From DATBRG01 sp036560445 (GTDB lineage: Bacteria > Pseudomonadota > Gammaproteobacteria > Burkholderiales > Methylophilaceae): DNA of 64,000 bases. Under the pieces are notes generated by a model. It was not told where the DNA came from and made no database searches. It saw only the letters and a list, made by a program, of their open reading frames with translations. Made by a program: the position numbers and the translations under genes. Location of the stretch: NCBI GenBank assembly GCA_036560445.1, contig DATBRG010000003.1:6164-70163 (forward strand), written 5' to 3'. The stretch's first letter is position 1; each line of letters starts with the position of its first letter. This document shows positions 8,749 through 17,075 of this stretch, one piece after another.

Positions 8749-9794
8749 CGGTCACCAAGTCAAAAGCTTCGCCACTCATCAGTCCTTTTGAACGCAATCT
8801 GACTTGGTGGGTTCTAGGATGCGTAATAACTGGGATCATGCTTGGTAAGTTAATGCCTGGTCAATTTCAAGCTATCGCCGCAATCAAGCTGGCTGAAGTC
8901 AATCTCCCTGTGGCATTTTTGATCTGGCTCATGATTATTCCCATGCTGCTCAAGATTGATCTCGCCGCTATGGGAGAAGTTGCACAACACGCTAGAGGTA
9001 TAGGCGTGACGTTGGTCATTAACTGGCTGGTCAAGCCCTTTACCATGGCTATACTTGCCTGGCTGTTTATACGTCACACCTTCGCAGACTTTCTGCCTGC
9101 CGGCCAGATTGATAGCTATATCGCGGGGTTGATTCTACTTGCTGCAGCACCATGCACAGCCATGGTGTTTGTGTGGAGTAATCTCTGCGGCGGTGAGCCT
9201 AAATTCACCTTGTCGCAAGTTGCACTCAATGATGTGATCATGCTTTTTGCTTTCGCACCAATAGTGGCTTTGCTGCTCGGGCTTTCCAGTATCACGATAC
9301 CTTGGCAAACTCTGGTTATTTCAGTCGTGCTATTTATTGTGATTCCGGTACTCATAAGCCAGATATGGCGCCTCTTCCTGAAGAATAAACCGGAAAGCTT
9401 GCAGGCTATTCTTAAAAAGCTACATCCAATATCTTTGGTTGCGTTGCTGGTTACGCTGGTCGTGTTATTCGCATTCCAAGGTCAGCAGATATTGGCGAAG
9501 CCATTGATCATTTTATTATTGGCTATACCCATCCTCATACAAGTGTATTTCAATGCTGGCTTGGCTTATTGGCTGAATAAAAAGCTTAAGGTTGCACATT
9601 GTGTAGCCGGTCCTTCTGCCTTGATAGGGGCATCTAATTTTTTTGAGTTGGCGGTAGCAACAGCGATTGCCTTGTTCGGCTTTGACTCAGGCGCTGCGCT
9701 GGCAACAGTAGTCGGGGTACTCATAGAAGTGCCTGTCATGCTATCCGTCGTCGCTATCGTTAATCGAAGCCATGTTTGGTATGGGAAAAACTGA
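8745..9794 (+). CDS. acr3: Arsenite efflux transporter, ACR3 family
   Basis: 349 residues with about ten membrane segments. It exports As(III) across the inner membrane. The family hallmark AAAPCTAMVFVWS carries the essential cysteine (C137, matching the catalytic Cys of characterised Acr3), and a conserved Glu lies in NFFELAVATAIA near the C-terminus. The start overlaps arsR by four bases and the stop overlaps arsC (TGATG), so the three genes are translationally coupled. It is an Acr3-type rather than an ArsB-type carrier despite the common arsB label. Confidence 0.95.
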   Translation: MTVTKSKASPLISPFERNLTWWVLGCVITGIMLGKLMPGQFQAIAAIKLAEVNLPVAFLIWLMIIPMLLKIDLAAMGEVAQHARGIGVTLVINWLVKPFTMAILAWLFIRHTFADFLPAGQIDSYIAGLILLAAAPCTAMVFVWSNLCGGEPKFTLSQVALNDVIMLFAFAPIVALLLGLSSITIPWQTLVISVVLFIVIPVLISQIWRLFLKNKPESLQAILKKLHPISLVALLVTLVVLFAFQGQQILAKPLIILLLAIPILIQVYFNAGLAYWLNKKLKVAHCVAGPSALIGASNFFELAVATAIALFGFDSGAALATVVGVLIEVPVMLSVVAIVNRSHVWYGKN

Positions 9795-10279
9795 TGCGGT
9801 CTGAAATTAATATATTGTTTTTATGCACGGGTAACTCCTGCCGCTCAATTCTGGCAGAGGCTACGTTTAATGCTTTGGCGCCTTCAAATGTGCGCGCACT
9901 TAGTGCAGGTAGCCAACCTACTGGAGAAGTGCATCCACGTTCTCTAGCCTTGCTCAATCGACATGGAATTTCAACGACTGGGTGTCACAGCAAGTCTTGG
10001 AACGATTTGCCTACAGTGCCTGATATTGTCATTACAGTTTGTGCCAGTGCAGCAGGCGAAACTTGCCCGGCATACTTGGGCAATGTAGTGCGCGGCCATT
10101 GGGGAGTGGATGACCCAGCCAAGGCAGTTGGGTCCGATGCTGAAATTGATGCCGCTTTCGAAGCTGCTTATCAAATTCTGCGCAGAAGAATAGAACAATT
10201 CTTGCTGTTACCTTTGCCTGCCATTATTTTGGATAAACCCAGGCTGGCAAAGGGGTTAGAGCGTATTGGTAAGTTGTAA
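9794..10279 (+). CDS. arsC: Arsenate reductase, low-molecular-weight phosphatase type
   Basis: Reduces As(V) to As(III) for export by Acr3. From the ATG at 9794 the protein has 161 residues and opens with the P-loop CTGNSCRS (CX5R, Cys11 to Arg17). An HWGVDDPAK segment later supplies the expected Asp-Pro loop. Downstream thiols (VCASAAGETCP) could form the disulfide relay. An upstream in-frame ATG at 9776 lies inside acr3; the TGATG overlap and typical N-terminus (MRSEINILFLC) favour 9794. The stop lies 3 bases from the convergent PQQ-domain gene, with no room for a dedicated terminator. Confidence 0.93.
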   Translation: MRSEINILFLCTGNSCRSILAEATFNALAPSNVRALSAGSQPTGEVHPRSLALLNRHGISTTGCHSKSWNDLPTVPDIVITVCASAAGETCPAYLGNVVRGHWGVDDPAKAVGSDAEIDAAFEAAYQILRRRIEQFLLLPLPAIILDKPRLAKGLERIGKL

Positions 10280-10282
10280 CCT

Positions 10283-12094
10283 CTATTTAGGCAAGGCGTA
10301 AACCATGACGTTATCGCCAGTCTTATAACCAAAGATAGGATTACCGCCAGCGGCTACGGCAACGTACTGAATCCCATCAATGGTATAAGTGATCGGTGGT
10401 GCGTTAACTCCAGCGTCAGCCTTGGTTTGCCATAGCACCGAACCATTCGTGGCATCGTAGGCATTAAAGTTACCATCGCCCTCACCTGTAAATATCAAAC
10501 CACCTGCCGTAGCCAACACTCCACCGATCAGTGGCTGGTCTATTTTTCGCTGCCAACTAATTGTTCCATTGCTTAGGTTAATGGCCGATAACAGACCCCA
10601 CCGAGGTTCATCGCTAAGCTCTCCTGAAACATAATTAATTGCCGGATTGCCATCTTTTGCAGGTGTCTCATGCAGGGTGTAAATAAAAGGTGCGTGAATG
10701 CCGGCAACGTATACTTGCTGATTAGCCTCATCAAGTGAAACCGGGGACCAGTTAGAGCCACCGAGGATAGCGGGGTAAATACGCGTACCTTCTTTGGTAG
10801 CTTTTGCGAAGAGGTTTTGCTGTGGAACAAAAGCTTCTGATTTCAGGAGCAATTTACCTGTCAGCCTGTCATGTACATAGAACCAGCCGGTTTTGCTGGC
10901 CTGCCCTACTGCCGGAACGGATTTGCCATCACGCTTCAAGTTAAACAGCACCGGAGGGCTCGCCACATCGTAACCCCATAAATCGTGCGGAACCTGTTGG
11001 TAATGCCAGCGCAGTTTGCCGGAGTCTGCATCAAGCGCCACCAGAGATACTGTATACAGATTGTCACCGGGACGTGATTTATCATCCATTTGGGGTGATG
11101 GGTTGCCTGTGCCGAAATATAGTAAGCCACTGACTGGATCAAGCGCTGGCGTACTCCAGGCCGAACCACCGCCATAACGCCAGGCATCTGCATGACTGGC
11201 CAGGCTGGATTTCTCAGCAGCAATATCTCGATGGAACGAAGCGCCGTCTTCGGTAGATTGAGCAAAAACACCTTCCCAGCCTTTAGTCGGAATAGTATCG
11301 AATTGCCAGACACGCTTGCCGGATTCAACATCAAATGCCGCGAGGAAACCGGGTCTGCCATAGCGCCCTGATACACCGATAACAGCGCCTAGAGGCGCAT
11401 CTGCACGTGGATTATCGATATGCAGGCCATAGCCTACGCCGGTAATGCCAATAATAACTTTGCCTTTGTATACAATCGGCGCCATGGCGATACCCACGCC
11501 AGTGCTACCAGTGGTTTTAAGGTGACTATTAGGGTCATCCTTATTCAGGGAGCTCTGGCCTTCGGTATTGGTGTCAGCCTCAGCCGCATCAATATCCCAG
11601 ACTACCTTACCGCTATGCACATCCAATGCGATCAACCGGGCATCTACCGTGCCCATGAATACTTTGCCATAGCCAACCGCTACGCCTCGATTGGCCGGGC
11701 CACAGCAAAGTTTCCAGTCAGGGCGCAACTTGTGGTCATATCGCCAGAGTTGCTTGCCAGTTTTAGCGTCCAAAGCCACAACATGGTTATAAGGCAGAGA
11801 TATGTACATCACACCATCGACCACAATAGGCGTAGTCTGGAAGCTAGCGCTGATACCACTTTTGTACTGCCAGGCCACTGCCAGCTTATTAACGTTATTA
11901 CGGTTGATTTGGGTGGCAGATGAAAACCTCTGGTTAGAGTAATCATGACCAAAACTAGGCCAATCTGTATTGTTGCTGTGTTCTATTGCGCTAGTTGTAG
12001 AATCATTACGTTCAACTAATTGAGCACAACTGGTCAAGACCAGAAGCGAGCCAATTAAAAAGGGTAAAAGCGTTATTCTGTTCGAGAAGCTCAT
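10283..12094 (-). CDS. PQQ-dependent dehydrogenase-like beta-propeller lipoprotein
   Basis: 603 residues. A lipoprotein signal ends at LTSC (Cys23), so it is probably membrane-anchored on the periplasmic side. The body is an eight-bladed quinoprotein propeller with several W-docking repeats (AxDxxSGKxxW). It shows the adjacent-cysteine pair of PQQ alcohol dehydrogenases (Cys130-Cys131 in KLCCGPANRG) and the FGTGNPSPQ metal/PQQ segment with Asn331. No cytochrome c domain is present. The stretch aligned by eye with the catalytic-Asp region reads HDLWGYD (370-376), putting Gly374 where methanol or glucose dehydrogenase has the base Asp and keeping the Asp two residues on. Substrate is unknown, and a non-enzymatic role is possible. 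No partner cytochrome or PQQ synthesis gene is nearby. Confidence 0.8.
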   Translation of the reverse strand: MSFSNRITLLPFLIGSLLVLTSCAQLVERNDSTTSAIEHSNNTDWPSFGHDYSNQRFSSATQINRNNVNKLAVAWQYKSGISASFQTTPIVVDGVMYISLPYNHVVALDAKTGKQLWRYDHKLRPDWKLCCGPANRGVAVGYGKVFMGTVDARLIALDVHSGKVVWDIDAAEADTNTEGQSSLNKDDPNSHLKTTGSTGVGIAMAPIVYKGKVIIGITGVGYGLHIDNPRADAPLGAVIGVSGRYGRPGFLAAFDVESGKRVWQFDTIPTKGWEGVFAQSTEDGASFHRDIAAEKSSLASHADAWRYGGGSAWSTPALDPVSGLLYFGTGNPSPQMDDKSRPGDNLYTVSLVALDADSGKLRWHYQQVPHDLWGYDVASPPVLFNLKRDGKSVPAVGQASKTGWFYVHDRLTGKLLLKSEAFVPQQNLFAKATKEGTRIYPAILGGSNWSPVSLDEANQQVYVAGIHAPFIYTLHETPAKDGNPAINYVSGELSDEPRWGLLSAINLSNGTISWQRKIDQPLIGGVLATAGGLIFTGEGDGNFNAYDATNGSVLWQTKADAGVNAPPITYTIDGIQYVAVAAGGNPIFGYKTGDNVMVYALPK

Positions 12095-12129
12095 GTTGGA
12101 TTCGAATGGAGAAAATGGATTCTTTGAAG

Positions 12130-12145
12130 TATACAGACTTGTATA
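12130..12145. promoter_or_regulatory. Inverted repeat in the divergent PQQ-protein/sigma-factor region
   Basis: TATACA-GACT-TGTATA is a perfect 6-bp dyad with a 4-base spacer, 36 bases upstream of the PQQ-protein start and 83 bases upstream of the sigma gene. A TTGACA follows at 12174-12179 reading toward the sigma gene, without a good matching -10. Operator status is a guess. Confidence 0.3.
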
Positions 12146-12227
12146 TTATTTTTACCAGTAATTATTTGAAAAATTGACAATCAGAGCTATAGCATAGAAA
12201 CTATTTAGTGCTCTAACAATTTTATCT

Positions 12228-12794
12228 ATGGCTACTACCCAACTATCACCTGCGGATCTCGAATTGTTGATTGCCCGAACTGGCCAGGGTGATCGTCGTG
12301 CATTTGAGTCTTTATATAAAGCCACCTCAGCGAAACTATTTGGCCTTTGTTTACGTATATTAGTGAGACGAGACTTGGCAGAAGAAGCGTTGCAGGACGC
12401 ATTCGTCAATATCTGGCATCACGCTGCCGGCTATAGGCCAGAAAAAGCGGCTGTCATGACATGGATGGCAACTATCGTCCGTAATCGTTGCTTGGATCTA
12501 TTACGCGCAGCACCTGCCGAGAAACAACTGGGAGAAGACCAGAGTTTTGATGAGTGGGCGTCTGAAGACTTAGGCCCGATGGAAACTGCTGCAGCTGACA
12601 GTGAGGCACGTGTGCTAGTGGAATGCATGCGCCAGTTGGCGCCACTTCAGAGGCAGGCAATAGCCTTAAGCTATTTCCATGGCTTGGCACATGAACAGCT
12701 AGCCCAGCAGCTTACTCAGCCACTGGGTACCATAAAGACCTGGATACGTCGTGGTTTGCAAGTATTAAAGAACTGTATCGGCACAATTAACTGA
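12228..12794 (+). CDS. ECF-type RNA polymerase sigma factor (RpoE/SigK-like)
   Basis: 188 residues with sigma region 2 (AFESLYKATSAKLFGLCLRI, then DLAEEALQDAFVNIW, then MTWMATIVRNRCLDLLR) and region 4 (PLQRQAIALSYFHGLAHEQLAQ, then GTIKTWIRRGL). It lacks regions 1 and 3, as ECF factors do. The gene is followed 8 bases later by a RskA-like anti-sigma factor, the usual control pair. No strong Shine-Dalgarno precedes the ATG. In many proteobacteria such a sigma factor next to the lipid genes found at 14.7-22.5 kb belongs to the singlet-oxygen RpoE-ChrR response, which suggests this pair controls part of that block. Confidence 0.93.
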   Translation: MATTQLSPADLELLIARTGQGDRRAFESLYKATSAKLFGLCLRILVRRDLAEEALQDAFVNIWHHAAGYRPEKAAVMTWMATIVRNRCLDLLRAAPAEKQLGEDQSFDEWASEDLGPMETAAADSEARVLVECMRQLAPLQRQAIALSYFHGLAHEQLAQQLTQPLGTIKTWIRRGLQVLKNCIGTIN

Positions 12795-12802
12795 ATTAAT
12801 GC

Positions 12803-13507
12803 ATGAGATACGACAACCCTAATTTACGCGAGATGCTGGCTGCTGAATATGTCTTGGGGACATTGCATGGCGCGGCACGTCGTCGTTATGAGGCATTGCG
12901 AAACACTCGTCGTGACTGGCAGCAATCTACGGACTGGTGGGCATCGCGGATTAATCTACTTGGCCTGACTGTGACATCTGTAAATCCTGCTGCAAAGGTT
13001 TGGCGCGGTATAGAGAACAGGCTATTTGCCAACGGAAAATCAGGCTTTAATTGGTGGCGTGCGCTGGCGCTTGGTTCATCTAGCCTGGCAATTGCGCTTG
13101 CTATATTTATTGCAAGCAATTTACTGAAAGCACCTGCACCACCCGTGTTTATTAATTCTCCGGCAACGGTTGCATTGTTAGCCAACGATGAGGCCAAACC
13201 TGGCTGGATACTATCGCTTGGCAAAACCCGTAGCGGTAAGACCGAGATGCGCGTGACCGCCTTGGCGAGTATTGCCAAGGCTCCTGGAAAATCATTTGAG
13301 CTGTGGGTCTTGCCTGCAGATAAATCGAAGCCTATTTCTCTTGGGCTTTTACCTAAACAAGGTAATGGCACTGTTCATGTCGCAGACAAGGTCGCCCCCA
13401 TGTTAGCGAACGGAGGTTTGGCCGTGAGCTTGGAGCCTGAGGGTGGGTCTCCTACTGGTCAGCCTACTGGTGCAGTGTTATATCAAGGTAAGTTGACTCA
13501 GATCTAA
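12803..13507 (+). CDS. Anti-sigma factor, RskA-like, membrane-bound
   Basis: 234 residues. The N-terminal cytoplasmic part (1-84) includes the ML AAEYVLGTL motif typical of anti-sigma-K N-termini. A membrane helix spans about 85-108 (WWRALALGSSSLAIALAIFI). The periplasmic RskA domain (115-234) contains the ELWVLP and LAVSLEPEGGSPTGQPTG hallmark. It should hold the upstream sigma factor inactive until an envelope signal or proteolysis releases it. There is no zinc-binding HxxxCxxC motif, so it is not a ZAS/ChrR-type factor. Confidence 0.9.
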   Translation: MRYDNPNLREMLAAEYVLGTLHGAARRRYEALRNTRRDWQQSTDWWASRINLLGLTVTSVNPAAKVWRGIENRLFANGKSGFNWWRALALGSSSLAIALAIFIASNLLKAPAPPVFINSPATVALLANDEAKPGWILSLGKTRSGKTEMRVTALASIAKAPGKSFELWVLPADKSKPISLGLLPKQGNGTVHVADKVAPMLANGGLAVSLEPEGGSPTGQPTGAVLYQGKLTQI

Positions 13508-13543
13508 GCCAGCGCATTTCGCTAGCTCTTTTAGTTTTTTCTC
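13508..13543 (+). terminator. Probable rho-independent terminator after the anti-sigma gene
   Basis: A stem of GC and AGCG pairing with CGCT and GC (one mismatch; 13508-13526) encloses loop CATTT and is followed by a T-rich run tcttttagttttttc. It would separate the sigma/anti-sigma transcript from carH. Confidence 0.5.
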
Positions 13544-13620
13544 AGCGTCCGCTGAATCCAAAATTCACTCTCGTGCGTATATGTAATCAAAGCCGAATAC
13601 TTTGGCCAAATTTCTTTCAA

Positions 13621-13742
13621 TTGAATATTGAATGAATCGTATTATTTTATATATAAACCTAATAAAATTATTAGGTTATATTATTAACTGAACTTTTGAA
13701 TAAGTTATGAATCGTATATTTTAAGTTTGAATACAATTCAAA
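13621..13742. promoter_or_regulatory. Repeat-rich upstream region of the CarH-type regulator
   Basis: An AT-rich promoter region. ATGAATCGTAT occurs exactly twice (13632-13642 and 13707-13717, 75 bases apart). TTGAAT occurs four times (13621, 13628, 13696, 13727). CCTAATAA/TTATTAGG forms an 8-bp dyad at 13658-13675, and TTTGAA-TACAA-TTCAAA forms a dyad at 13726-13742, just before the GAGGAAG Shine-Dalgarno (13749-13755). CarH/LitR proteins bind repeated operators as tetramers, so this is where autoregulation would be expected. The assignment is inferred. Confidence 0.45.
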
Positions 13743-13759
13743 AAAAATGAGGAAGATGT

Positions 13760-14680
13760 ATGGATTTAATATCCGGTTCTGTTAATGATGTGTTTCCTAT
13801 ACGTACGGTAGCTGCACTTACAGGAATCAACCCAATTACTCTCCGTACTTGGGAGCGTCGTTACCATCTCATTGAGCCAGTAAGAACACCGAAAGGCCAT
13901 CGCCTATATACCAAAGAGCAGATTGCCATGCTACATCGTGTGGTAAGCCTGCTTGATCGTGGTGTGCCAATTAGCAGAATCAACTTTTCATTGATTGCCG
14001 ACAATGACCAGAGCCGTGCAACTCAGGAAGAGGAATTCTGGAAGCGCTTGATTGATCGAATGATTACTGCAGTCACTCGTTTTGACGAAGTTATTCTGGA
14101 GAATACCTACAACGAAGCCATGTCGCTCTATCCAGTAGAAACCGTAACCCAGCGACTATTGATGCCGATGCTGGGGCAGTTAGGTGAGCGCTGGGAAAAT
14201 GGAGAAGGCACTGTTGCCGAAGAGCACTTCTTTGGCGTCTATCTGCGCAATAAGCTGGGTGCCCGCTTACACCATCGTAAACAACGTGAACACGGCTCGC
14301 GCCTGATTGCCGCATGTATGCCTGGTGAGCGACACGAAGCCGGCATATTACTATTTGCCTTAAGTGCATCTGAGCATGACTATCGATGCATATTATTAGG
14401 GGTTGATATGCCGCTTGAAGAGCTCCCCGCCGCGGTCAAACAGTCTGAATCACAAGGCATCGTACTATCTGCATCATTCACTCCTGAAGTTTCGACGTTT
14501 AAGAAAGCTTTGGCCGAATTGGTGAGTAAAGCTGGGGTGCCGGTTTTTATCGGGGGGCACACCTCGGTCATATTGAGCGATGCAATTAAACAGTGTGGCG
14601 CAATACCGCTTGGTATTGATATCGATTTTAGTTTTCGGCTGATTGCCGAAACTGTCTCAGGTAATTCCGCAGTTCAATAA
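13760..14680 (+). CDS. CarH/LitR-type MerR regulator with B12-binding domain (light sensor)
   Basis: 306 residues. A MerR helix-turn-helix (residues about 12-80: RTVAALTGINPITLRTWERRY, followed by RLYTKEQI) is followed by a four-helix B12-cap domain and a Rossmann B12-binding domain (about 180-300). CarH photoreceptor residues are present with the right spacing: W145, E155 and H156 (W-x9-EH, in WENGEGTVAEEH), and the lower cobalt ligand H192 in GERHEAG. In the dark, CarH with adenosylcobalamin is a DNA-bound tetramer; light breaks the Co-C bond and releases DNA. A strong GAGGAAG precedes the ATG. It heads a long lipid gene run, so light-controlled expression of these genes is the natural inference. 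Confidence 0.92.
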   Translation: MDLISGSVNDVFPIRTVAALTGINPITLRTWERRYHLIEPVRTPKGHRLYTKEQIAMLHRVVSLLDRGVPISRINFSLIADNDQSRATQEEEFWKRLIDRMITAVTRFDEVILENTYNEAMSLYPVETVTQRLLMPMLGQLGERWENGEGTVAEEHFFGVYLRNKLGARLHHRKQREHGSRLIAACMPGERHEAGILLFALSASEHDYRCILLGVDMPLEELPAAVKQSESQGIVLSASFTPEVSTFKKALAELVSKAGVPVFIGGHTSVILSDAIKQCGAIPLGIDIDFSFRLIAETVSGNSAVQ

Positions 14681-14711
14681 AACTAACAGATTTAAGTTGT
14701 GGGGAAGAGTC

Positions 14712-15758
14712 ATGCAAGTTACGAGTTTAGCAATTAATTGGTCCGAACGCGGCTTGGTTCCGGATTACGCCATTCGTGCAGGTATTCGCCGTCTCGTGGA
14801 GGCACGGTTGAAAGAAATTTCCGCCAATAATTGCGAGATTGGTGCCGAGCTTGAGATGCGCTTCATTGAGCTTATGAATGGGTCAGCCGTCGCACCAGTT
14901 CCAGAATTGGCCAATCAGCAACATTACGAAGTACCAGCCAACTTTTTTCAGCATTGCCTGGGCAAGCACCGCAAATACAGCAGTTGCTACTGGGATGCGG
15001 GTACCAGAACACTGGATGAAGCTGAAGCCCTCGCGCTCAAGCTGACCTGCGAGCATGCCACACTACATGATGGACACAAGATACTGGAGCTCGGCTGTGG
15101 CTGGGGCTCGCTGACCTTATGGATGGGCCAGCACTACCCCAATAGCAGGATCACCGCAGTTTCGAATTCCAACTCGCAGCGCGAATACATCATGGCACAA
15201 GCCGATCAGCGTGGCCTCAACAATATTGAGGTCATTACCTGTGACATGAATGACTTTGCGGCACTGGAGCAATATGACCGCATCGTTTCGGTCGAGATGT
15301 TCGAGCATATGCGCAATTATCGTGAGCTATATGGCCGCGTGCATGACTGGCTGGTACCAGGTGGGCGTTTTTTCAAACATATCTTCGTGCATCGCCTAAC
15401 ACCCTACGCGTTTGAGGTGGCCGGTGAAGATGACTGGATGAGCCAATTCTTTTTCTCTGGCGGCATCATGCCTAGTGATGACTTGCCTTTGCGCTTCCAG
15501 GAAAAGCTCAAATTGCTGCAACTATGGCGCTGGGATGGAACGCATTACCAAAGAACCGCCAATGTATGGCTCGATAATATGGACGCTAATGCAGATGCTA
15601 TTCAACCTATTCTGGAAAATGTCTATGGCGTTGAAAATGCAGAGATGTGGCGTAACCGTTGGCGCATCTTCTATATGTCATGTGCAGAGCTATTTGGCCT
15701 CAAAAATGGCCAGGAATGGTGGGTAACCCACTATTTATTCGAGCGTCCGGTATGCTAA
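14712..15758 (+). CDS. Cyclopropane synthase-like SAM methyltransferase (short form)
   Basis: 348 residues from the ATG at 14712, which has a strong GGGGAAG Shine-Dalgarno; an upstream in-frame ATG at 14643 lies in carH. The core is a CFA-synthase methyltransferase: SAM motif ELGCGWGS, then the acidic IEVITCDMNDF, VSVEMFEHM and the lipid-binding C-terminal half. It lacks the long N-terminal domain of true Cfa. Related proteins methylate unsaturated acyl chains (UfaM-like, furan fatty acid pathway) rather than forming cyclopropanes. The KYSSCYW segment shifts the cysteine one position relative to E. coli Cfa (QYSCAYW). The stop overlaps the next gene by 7 bases. Confidence 0.85.
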   Translation: MQVTSLAINWSERGLVPDYAIRAGIRRLVEARLKEISANNCEIGAELEMRFIELMNGSAVAPVPELANQQHYEVPANFFQHCLGKHRKYSSCYWDAGTRTLDEAEALALKLTCEHATLHDGHKILELGCGWGSLTLWMGQHYPNSRITAVSNSNSQREYIMAQADQRGLNNIEVITCDMNDFAALEQYDRIVSVEMFEHMRNYRELYGRVHDWLVPGGRFFKHIFVHRLTPYAFEVAGEDDWMSQFFFSGGIMPSDDLPLRFQEKLKLLQLWRWDGTHYQRTANVWLDNMDANADAIQPILENVYGVENAEMWRNRWRIFYMSCAELFGLKNGQEWWVTHYLFERPVC

Positions 15759-16291
15759 TCAATTTCCTAGGCTTTCAGCTCGGCTGGTTTAGCTGTGTGC
15801 TTGGAGCAGCACATGGAATGCCCTGGCTAGGCCCGCTGATAACACTGCCTATCGTAGCCTTGCATGTTGCCAGCGCTAGGATCATACGAGCAGAGCTGTT
15901 ACTGCTGACCATTGTCACTTTAATCGGTAGTGTTTTTGATCAGCTATTACTGTTACAAGGCTGGATTCAGTATCCGGCTTCTGGCTGGCCCGCTACCTTG
16001 CTGCCTATCTGGATGGTGGCTTTATGGATGCTGTTTTGTACAACCCTTAATGTCAGCTTGCGCTGGATGCGCCTCCATACTTTAACAGCCATGATATTTG
16101 GCTTTATGGGTGGTCCGCTTGCCTATCTTGGCGGGCAAAGGCTAGGTGCCATGATCCTGGTAGAGCCAAAACCGTTGATCCTTACACTTGCCTTGGGATG
16201 GGGACTGTTAATGCCCGCCCTGCTTTGGATTTCCAAACGTTTTGATGGCTATGCGCCCGTCCTCAATGTGGAGACTGTTCAAGTTGTTTAA
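15752..16291 (+). CDS. DUF2878 membrane protein
   Basis: 179 residues, mostly hydrophobic, with five or six membrane helices. The LINFLGFQLGWFSCVLGAA opening and the GGPLAYLGGQRLGA segment are typical of DUF2878. The start codon lies inside the end of the preceding methyltransferase gene (ATGCTAA), so expression is coupled. Function is not known; DUF2878 genes repeatedly occur with cfa, DUF1365 and amine oxidase genes in light- or singlet-oxygen-induced clusters. Confidence 0.8.
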   Translation: MLINFLGFQLGWFSCVLGAAHGMPWLGPLITLPIVALHVASARIIRAELLLLTIVTLIGSVFDQLLLLQGWIQYPASGWPATLLPIWMVALWMLFCTTLNVSLRWMRLHTLTAMIFGFMGGPLAYLGGQRLGAMILVEPKPLILTLALGWGLLMPALLWISKRFDGYAPVLNVETVQVV

Positions 16292-17060
16292 CTGGACGGC
16301 ATACCTCAACGGCTTACTTGCGATGCTCTCGTTTGGCTTGGTTGGCTGGTTGATAAGCCTGCCGCGCAAAAATGTCACTCATGTCGACAGCATGTGGAGC
16401 CTGTTTTTTATTTTGGCAGTTTTGACATATCTGCACCCTGTTCCCGAAATTAATGACCGCGCTTACCTAATATTGTCTCTGGTCATCGTATGGGCATCGA
16501 GGTTAAGCATCTACCTGACATGGCGTAACTGGGGGCCACACGAAGACCACCGCTATCAGGAAATTCGTAAAAATAATGAGCCGCATTTCTGGCTAAAGAG
16601 TCTCTACATCATATTCGGCCTGCAAAGCCTGCTGGCTTGGATCATATCTCTACCTTTGCTAGCTATAACAGTTTCGGCTCAACCGCTTAACTGGCTGGAC
16701 ATGCCAGGTGTGTGCTTGTGGCTGTTTGGATTCCTCTGGGAGACCATAAGTGATTGGCAATTAATGCATTTTAAAGCCAATCCAGTTAACAAGGGCGCAG
16801 TAATGAATATGGGGCTATGGCGCTATAGCCGTCACCCAAATTACTTTGGTGAGTTCTGCCTGTGGTGGGGCTATTACCTGATTGCAGTGGCTGCAGGAGC
16901 TTGGTGGACTTTACCAGCACCACTTCTAATGACATTGCTTTTGTTGAAAGTGAGCGGTGTAGCCTTACTCGAAAAAGATATCGGGGAACGTCGCCCAGCC
17001 TACGCAGAATACATGGCACGCACTAATGCTTTTATTCCTGGATTTCCCAAATCTAAGTAG
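16266..17060 (+). CDS. DUF1295 membrane protein (steroid 5-alpha-reductase-like fold)
   Basis: 264 residues from the ATG at 16266 (an earlier in-frame ATG at 16242 is also possible), with about seven membrane helices. The C-terminal half has the family hallmark GLWRYSRHPNYFGEFCLWWG followed by LEKDIGERRPAY, shared with steroid reductase and isoprenylcysteine methyltransferase-type enzymes that bind a nucleotide or SAM at the membrane. It overlaps the DUF2878 gene by 26 bases. A lipid-modifying reductase role is inferred from fold and cluster. Confidence 0.85.
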   Translation: MWRLFKLFNWTAYLNGLLAMLSFGLVGWLISLPRKNVTHVDSMWSLFFILAVLTYLHPVPEINDRAYLILSLVIVWASRLSIYLTWRNWGPHEDHRYQEIRKNNEPHFWLKSLYIIFGLQSLLAWIISLPLLAITVSAQPLNWLDMPGVCLWLFGFLWETISDWQLMHFKANPVNKGAVMNMGLWRYSRHPNYFGEFCLWWGYYLIAVAAGAWWTLPAPLLMTLLLLKVSGVALLEKDIGERRPAYAEYMARTNAFIPGFPKSK

Positions 17061-17075
17061 CAAGAACACTAATTC

